A DNA stretch of 64,000 nucleotides from an uncultured Lachnospiraceae bacterium. GTDB taxonomy: Bacteria > Bacillota > Clostridia > Lachnospirales > Lachnospiraceae. The notes beneath the pieces were generated by a model. The model did not search any database, was not told where the DNA came from, and saw only the letters and a program-made list of their open reading frames with translations. The DNA lies in the NCBI GenBank assembly GCA_903789615.1, contig CAIFEV010000003.1, forward strand, positions 186,001 through 250,000. Direction: 5' to 3'. Both the position numbers and the translations under genes were made by a program. Shown here piece by piece: positions 59,802 through 64,000 of this stretch. Every line of letters begins with the position of its first letter. Position 1 is the stretch's first letter.

Positions 59802-61415
59802 TCAGCGGTTCTTTTCCCCATACTCCTTTGCCGCGCCGATGAAGCCGCGGAAAAGCGGATGCGGGCGGTTCGGACGGGACTTGAATTCCGGATGTGCCTG
59901 CGTCGCGAGGAAGAACGGATGGTCTTTCAGCTCGATCATCTCGACGATGCGGCCGTCCGGGGAGATGCCGGAGAGGTCCATGCCATTTTCCATCATAACT
60001 TCGCGGTAATCGTTGTTCACCTCATATCTGTGGCGGTGGCGCTCACTGATGCGCTGCTTGCCGTACAGACGGAAGGCTGTGGAATCCGGATCGAGCACGC
60101 ACGGATATGCACCGAGGCGGAGGGTTCCGCCGATGTTGTCGATATCCTCCTGATCCGGCATGAGATGGATGATCGGGTGGGTTGTATTCTCGTCAAATTC
60201 GACGCTGTTGGCGTCTTTGTATCCCAGAACATTTCTTGCAAATTCCACGAGAGAGAGCTGCATGCCGAGGCAAAGACCAAGGAACGGGATTTTATTCACG
60301 CGCGCGTATTCAATCGCGTCGATCATTCCCTCGATGCCGCGGTCGCCGAAGCCGCCCGGAACGATGATTCCGGATACACCGGCAAGCTGTCCGGCCACAT
60401 TGTCTTTTGTGACCTGCTCGGAATCCACCCAGCGGATCTTCACGTTCACATCATTGTAGACACCGCCGTGCTTCAGGGCTTCCACGACGCTGATATACGC
60501 GTCATGCAGCTGCGTGTACTTACCGACGAGAGCCACCTCGACGGTATCCCTGAGATTCTTCCAGCGGTCGATCATGTCGGTCCATTCGGTGAGGTCCGGC
60601 TCCGGGCACGGAAGGTGCAGGCACTCGCAGGCCACCTGCGCGATGTGCTCCTTCTCCAGTGCCAGCGGCGCCTCGTAGAGGATGCCGACATCCAGGTTCT
60701 GGATGATGTGCGTCTCCGGAACATTGCAGAACAGAGCGATCTTCTCGCGCATATCCTGCGGCAGCGGATACTCCGTGCGGCACACGATCATATCCGGCTG
60801 GATGCCCATGCTCTGCAGTTCCTTCACTGCATTCTGCGTCGGCTTGGTTTTCATCTCGCCGGAAGCGCGCAGATACGGGATCAGCGTGACCTGCAGGAGC
60901 ATCGCGTTCTCACGGCCGACTTCCTGCTGAAACTGGCGGATCGCCTCGAGGAACGGCTGGGACTCGATGTCGCCGACTGTGCCGCCGACCTCGATGATGC
61001 AGATCTTGGTATCCTTTGCAGAGTCATCCCGGTAGAAGCGGCTCTTGATCTCATTGGTGATGTGCGGGATAACCTGCACGGTGTGTCCGCCGTAATCGCC
61101 GCGGCGCTCCTTCTGCAGAACCGACCAGTACACCTTGCCGGTTGTGACGTTGGAATTGCGGGTCAGACTCTCATCGATAAAACGCTCATAATGGCCCAGG
61201 TCCAGGTCGGTCTCACAGCCATCGTCCGTGACGAAAACCTCGCCGTGCTGGATCGGATTCATCGTTCCCGGGTCGATATTGATGTACGGGTCGAACTTCT
61301 GCATCGTCACAGAATACCCGCGGGCCTTCAGCAGTCTTCCCAGCGACGCGGCTGTGATGCCCTTTCCGAGACCGGAAACAACACCGCCTGTGACGAAAAT
61401 ATACTTAACTGGCAT
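59802..61415 (-). CDS. pyrG: CTP synthase
   Basis: [63 protein letters not shown]. Confidence 0.97.
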   Translation of the reverse strand: MPVKYIFVTGGVVSGLGKGITAASLGRLLKARGYSVTMQKFDPYINIDPGTMNPIQHGEVFVTDDGCETDLDLGHYERFIDESLTRNSNVTTGKVYWSVLQKERRGDYGGHTVQVIPHITNEIKSRFYRDDSAKDTKICIIEVGGTVGDIESQPFLEAIRQFQQEVGRENAMLLQVTLIPYLRASGEMKTKPTQNAVKELQSMGIQPDMIVCRTEYPLPQDMREKIALFCNVPETHIIQNLDVGILYEAPLALEKEHIAQVACECLHLPCPEPDLTEWTDMIDRWKNLRDTVEVALVGKYTQLHDAYISVVEALKHGGVYNDVNVKIRWVDSEQVTKDNVAGQLAGVSGIIVPGGFGDRGIEGMIDAIEYARVNKIPFLGLCLGMQLSLVEFARNVLGYKDANSVEFDENTTHPIIHLMPDQEDIDNIGGTLRLGAYPCVLDPDSTAFRLYGKQRISERHRHRYEVNNDYREVMMENGMDLSGISPDGRIVEMIELKDHPFFLATQAHPEFKSRPNRPHPLFRGFIGAAKEYGEKNR

Positions 61416-61675
61416 AGATTCCCTCCTGAACAGTACGTCTGCCATAAATTATCTATCATATTATACCCTGTTTTCCGTTAAAGTCTATCGTTATTCCTGA
61501 CCGGTCTCCTCCCTGACATTCCCATGGAAAATGTCAGAATACGAAAGATTCTTAAACTTGCATGAACTGCCAGGAGGGCACCTTGCACGCGCATTTTCCC
61601 GTGGGTATAATACAACTATGCCGAAGAAAGGACGGAGAAGGCGGAAGGTTCCTGCATTCTCCGGGGACAGTCTGT

Positions 61676-63739
61676 ATGGATAACAATTATTACAACAACG
61701 ATCATCACGGCCAGGGCGGAGGTCAGGGCGGAGGCGGAAACGGCGGCCCCAAGGGACCGAAGATCAACGCGATCATTATTGCCATCATCGCAGCTGTACT
61801 GATGTTCGCTGCGATAAGCGGCATGAGCAGTATGATCCGCGGCGCCACGTACAAGGAAAAGTCCTACACGGAATTCCTTGCGGATGTGGAGGCGGGACTG
61901 GTCGATGAGGTGGACTTCACGTCGGACCGCATCACCTATACGCTCAAGAGCGACACGGAGAGCAACATTTCCGGCCTGAAGCTTACTTATTATACAGGAC
62001 AGGTAAATGACGAAGACCTGATTCCGACGCTGAAGGCCAATAACGTCAATATCGTCGGCTATATCCCCAGCCAGAGCAACTCGATTCTCGAGTTCTTCGT
62101 GATCTGGGTACTGCCGATGATCCTGATTTACGTTGTATTTGCCCTCATCTACCGCCGGATGGCCAAGTCGGGCGGCGACATCATGGGAATGGGTGTCGGC
62201 AAGAGCACGGCCAAGGTCTACGTGCAGAAGGATACCGGCGTCACGTTCAAGGATGTGGCCGGCGAGGACGAGGCCAAGGAATCCCTGATGCAGATCGTCG
62301 ATTTCCTGCACAATCCGGGCAAGTATCAGCAGATCGGCGCCAAGCTTCCGAAGGGCGCGCTTCTTGTCGGACCTCCGGGTACCGGTAAGACGCTCCTTGC
62401 CAAGGCTGTTGCCGGCGAGGCGAAAGTGCCGTTCTTTTCCCTTGCAGGTTCTGATTTCGTGGAGATGTTCGTGGGCGTCGGCGCTTCCCGTGTCCGCGAT
62501 CTGTTCAAGGAAGCCCAGAAGATGGCGCCGGCAATCATCTTCATCGATGAGATCGATGCCATCGGTAAGTCCCGCGATTCCCGCTACGGCGGAAACGACG
62601 AGAGAGAGCAGACACTGAATCAGCTGCTCGCCGAGATGGACGGCTTCGATTCCTCCAAGGGCCTCTTTATTCTGGCGGCGACAAACCGCCCGGAGATTCT
62701 GGATAAGGCGCTTCTGCGTCCGGGCCGTTTTGACCGCCGGATCATTGTAGACAAGCCGGATCTGAAGGGCCGCGTGGCGATCCTGAAGGTGCACGCCAAG
62801 GATGTGCGCATGGACGACACGGTCGATCTGAACGCCATCGCGCTGGCGACAAGCGGCGCGGTCGGATCGGATCTCGCCAACATCATCAACGAGGGCGCCA
62901 TCGCAGCAGTCGAGGCTGGCCGCAGAGCCGTCAGTCAGAAGGATCTGATGGATGCCGTCGAAGTCGTGATTGCGGGCAAGGAAAAGAAGGACCGCATCAT
63001 GAACGATCAGGAAAAGCGGACCGTCGCGTACCACGAGGTCGGCCACGCCCTGATCGCGGCTCTTAAGAAACATTCCGAGCCGGTTCAGAAGATCACTATC
63101 GTTCCGAGAACCATGGGCGCGCTCGGGTATGTCCTGCAGACGCCGGAGGAAGAGCGGTACCTGCTGAGCAAGGATGAACTTCTCACACGGCTTGTCACAT
63201 TCATGGGCGGCCGTGCGGCGGAGGAGATCGTGTTTAACACGGTGACGACCGGTGCCAGCAACGACATCGAGCAGGCCACCAGGGTGGCGAGAGCCATGAT
63301 CACGCAGTACGGCATGAGCGAGAAGTTCGGTCTCATGGCACTTGAGACGGTGGAAGACCAGTACCTCTCCGGACGGACCGTCATGAACTGCTCGGACGCT
63401 ACGGCCGCGCAGATCGATGAGGAAGTGAAGACCGTCCTGAAGCAGGCGTATGACGAGGCAAAGCGGATTCTCTCCGAGAACCGCGACATTCTGGACAAGA
63501 TCGCCGAGTACCTGTACGAGAAGGAGACCATTACCGGCGAGGAGTTCATGAATATCCTGCATCTGGTGGAGACCGAGAGGGCACAGGCCGCGGAAGCTGC
63601 CATTGAGGCAGAGGAAAAAGAAAAAGACGCCGCAGCACAGCGGGAAGACGCCGTGGAAAGCCGGGATGCGGCGGATAGCGATCCGCAGGAAGGACAGCAG
63701 CCGTCAGGAAGAGGAGACGACAATCAGCCTTCCGACTGA
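61676..63739 (+). CDS. ftsH: ATP-dependent zinc metalloprotease FtsH
   Basis: [21 protein letters not shown]-like region, HEVGHAL zinc motif, Gly-rich N-terminus before first TM. Confidence 0.96.
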   Translation: MDNNYYNNDHHGQGGGQGGGGNGGPKGPKINAIIIAIIAAVLMFAAISGMSSMIRGATYKEKSYTEFLADVEAGLVDEVDFTSDRITYTLKSDTESNISGLKLTYYTGQVNDEDLIPTLKANNVNIVGYIPSQSNSILEFFVIWVLPMILIYVVFALIYRRMAKSGGDIMGMGVGKSTAKVYVQKDTGVTFKDVAGEDEAKESLMQIVDFLHNPGKYQQIGAKLPKGALLVGPPGTGKTLLAKAVAGEAKVPFFSLAGSDFVEMFVGVGASRVRDLFKEAQKMAPAIIFIDEIDAIGKSRDSRYGGNDEREQTLNQLLAEMDGFDSSKGLFILAATNRPEILDKALLRPGRFDRRIIVDKPDLKGRVAILKVHAKDVRMDDTVDLNAIALATSGAVGSDLANIINEGAIAAVEAGRRAVSQKDLMDAVEVVIAGKEKKDRIMNDQEKRTVAYHEVGHALIAALKKHSEPVQKITIVPRTMGALGYVLQTPEEERYLLSKDELLTRLVTFMGGRAAEEIVFNTVTTGASNDIEQATRVARAMITQYGMSEKFGLMALETVEDQYLSGRTVMNCSDATAAQIDEEVKTVLKQAYDEAKRILSENRDILDKIAEYLYEKETITGEEFMNILHLVETERAQAAEAAIEAEEKEKDAAAQREDAVESRDAADSDPQEGQQPSGRGDDNQPSD

Positions 63740-63794
63740 GGAAGCCTCACACTGCATCGCACAAACCGTATACCGATTTTTGGACAAAATCTTT

Positions 63795-63832
63795 GCGCCG
63801 GGAAGCGAACATTCGTTTCCCGGTGCTTTTTT
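63795..63832 (+). terminator. Rho-independent terminator after ftsH
   Basis: CCGGGAAGCGAA-CA-TTCGTTTCCCGG followed by TGCTTTTTT. Confidence 0.85.
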
Positions 63833-63875
63833 CTGGTATCATACAGACAGGACTTGTGAAAGGAAAACCAGGGAA

Positions 63876-64000
63876 ATGGCGTTTACGCATCTTCATGTAC
63901 ACACGGCTTACTCTCTTCTGGACGGCGCGTGCCGGCCGGAAGAGCTGGCAAAGCGCGCAAAGGAGCTGGGCTTTACGTCTCTTGCCGTCACGGATCACGG
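63876..64000 (+). CDS. dnaE: DNA polymerase III subunit alpha, N-terminal part (PHP domain), truncated by window end
   Basis: [42 protein letters not shown]. Confidence 0.9.
   Translation, partial: [41 protein letters not shown]

Noticed and set aside
59715-61481. 588-aa plus-strand ORF antisense to pyrG
   Set aside because: Fully overlaps the clearly recognisable CTP synthase on the other strand; composition is a codon-bias mirror image with no family motif.
61616-63562. 648-aa minus-strand ORF antisense to ftsH
   Set aside because: Shadow ORF of the strongly conserved FtsH gene; no own SD or recognisable domain.

Overview
This 64 kb window looks chromosomal, from a Firmicutes (Clostridia/Lachnospiraceae-like) bacterium. 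I found no transposase, phage gene or CRISPR array. It carries about 53 coding regions and three tRNA genes: Gln-CTG, Ser-CGA and Ala-CGC. Main blocks, in order: acyl-ACP thioesterase and CvfB-like S1 protein; MsmX/UgpC-type ATPase; CdaR-like regulator; ftsEX with a C-terminal processing protease; a LarB-LarC2 fusion; glycosyltransferase and HerA-like ATPase; a TetM/EF-G-like GTPase fused to a YacP/Rae1-type NYN nuclease; YqeY; a six-gene Ech-type [NiFe] hydrogenase with hypCDE; a GH3 glycosidase; a split sortase/pilus locus (thioester adhesin, class C sortase, backbone pilin) with thrH, a purine permease and licD in between; DegV and DUF4317; a complete nine-gene V-type ATPase; ROK kinase, cysteine-cluster protein and lgt; an amino-acid ABC transporter; a two-gene BrxD-like ATPase/BrxHI-like helicase module next to tRNA-Ala; a FliB-like/phosphopantetheinyl-transferase fusion; mgtE with a long structured leader; pyrG; ftsH; and the start of dnaE. 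The strongest leads are: (1) the translational GTPase-NYN nuclease fusion; (2) the FliB-PPTase fusion; (3) the minimal BrxD/BrxHI-like pair without other BREX genes; (4) the sortase/pilin leader, with a strong promoter, a terminator directly before the SD and no canonical start codon; (5) the LarB-LarC2 fusion lacking LarC1; and (6) the mgtE leader with a 32-codon ORF. All family assignments come from reading motifs by eye. No database search was run.
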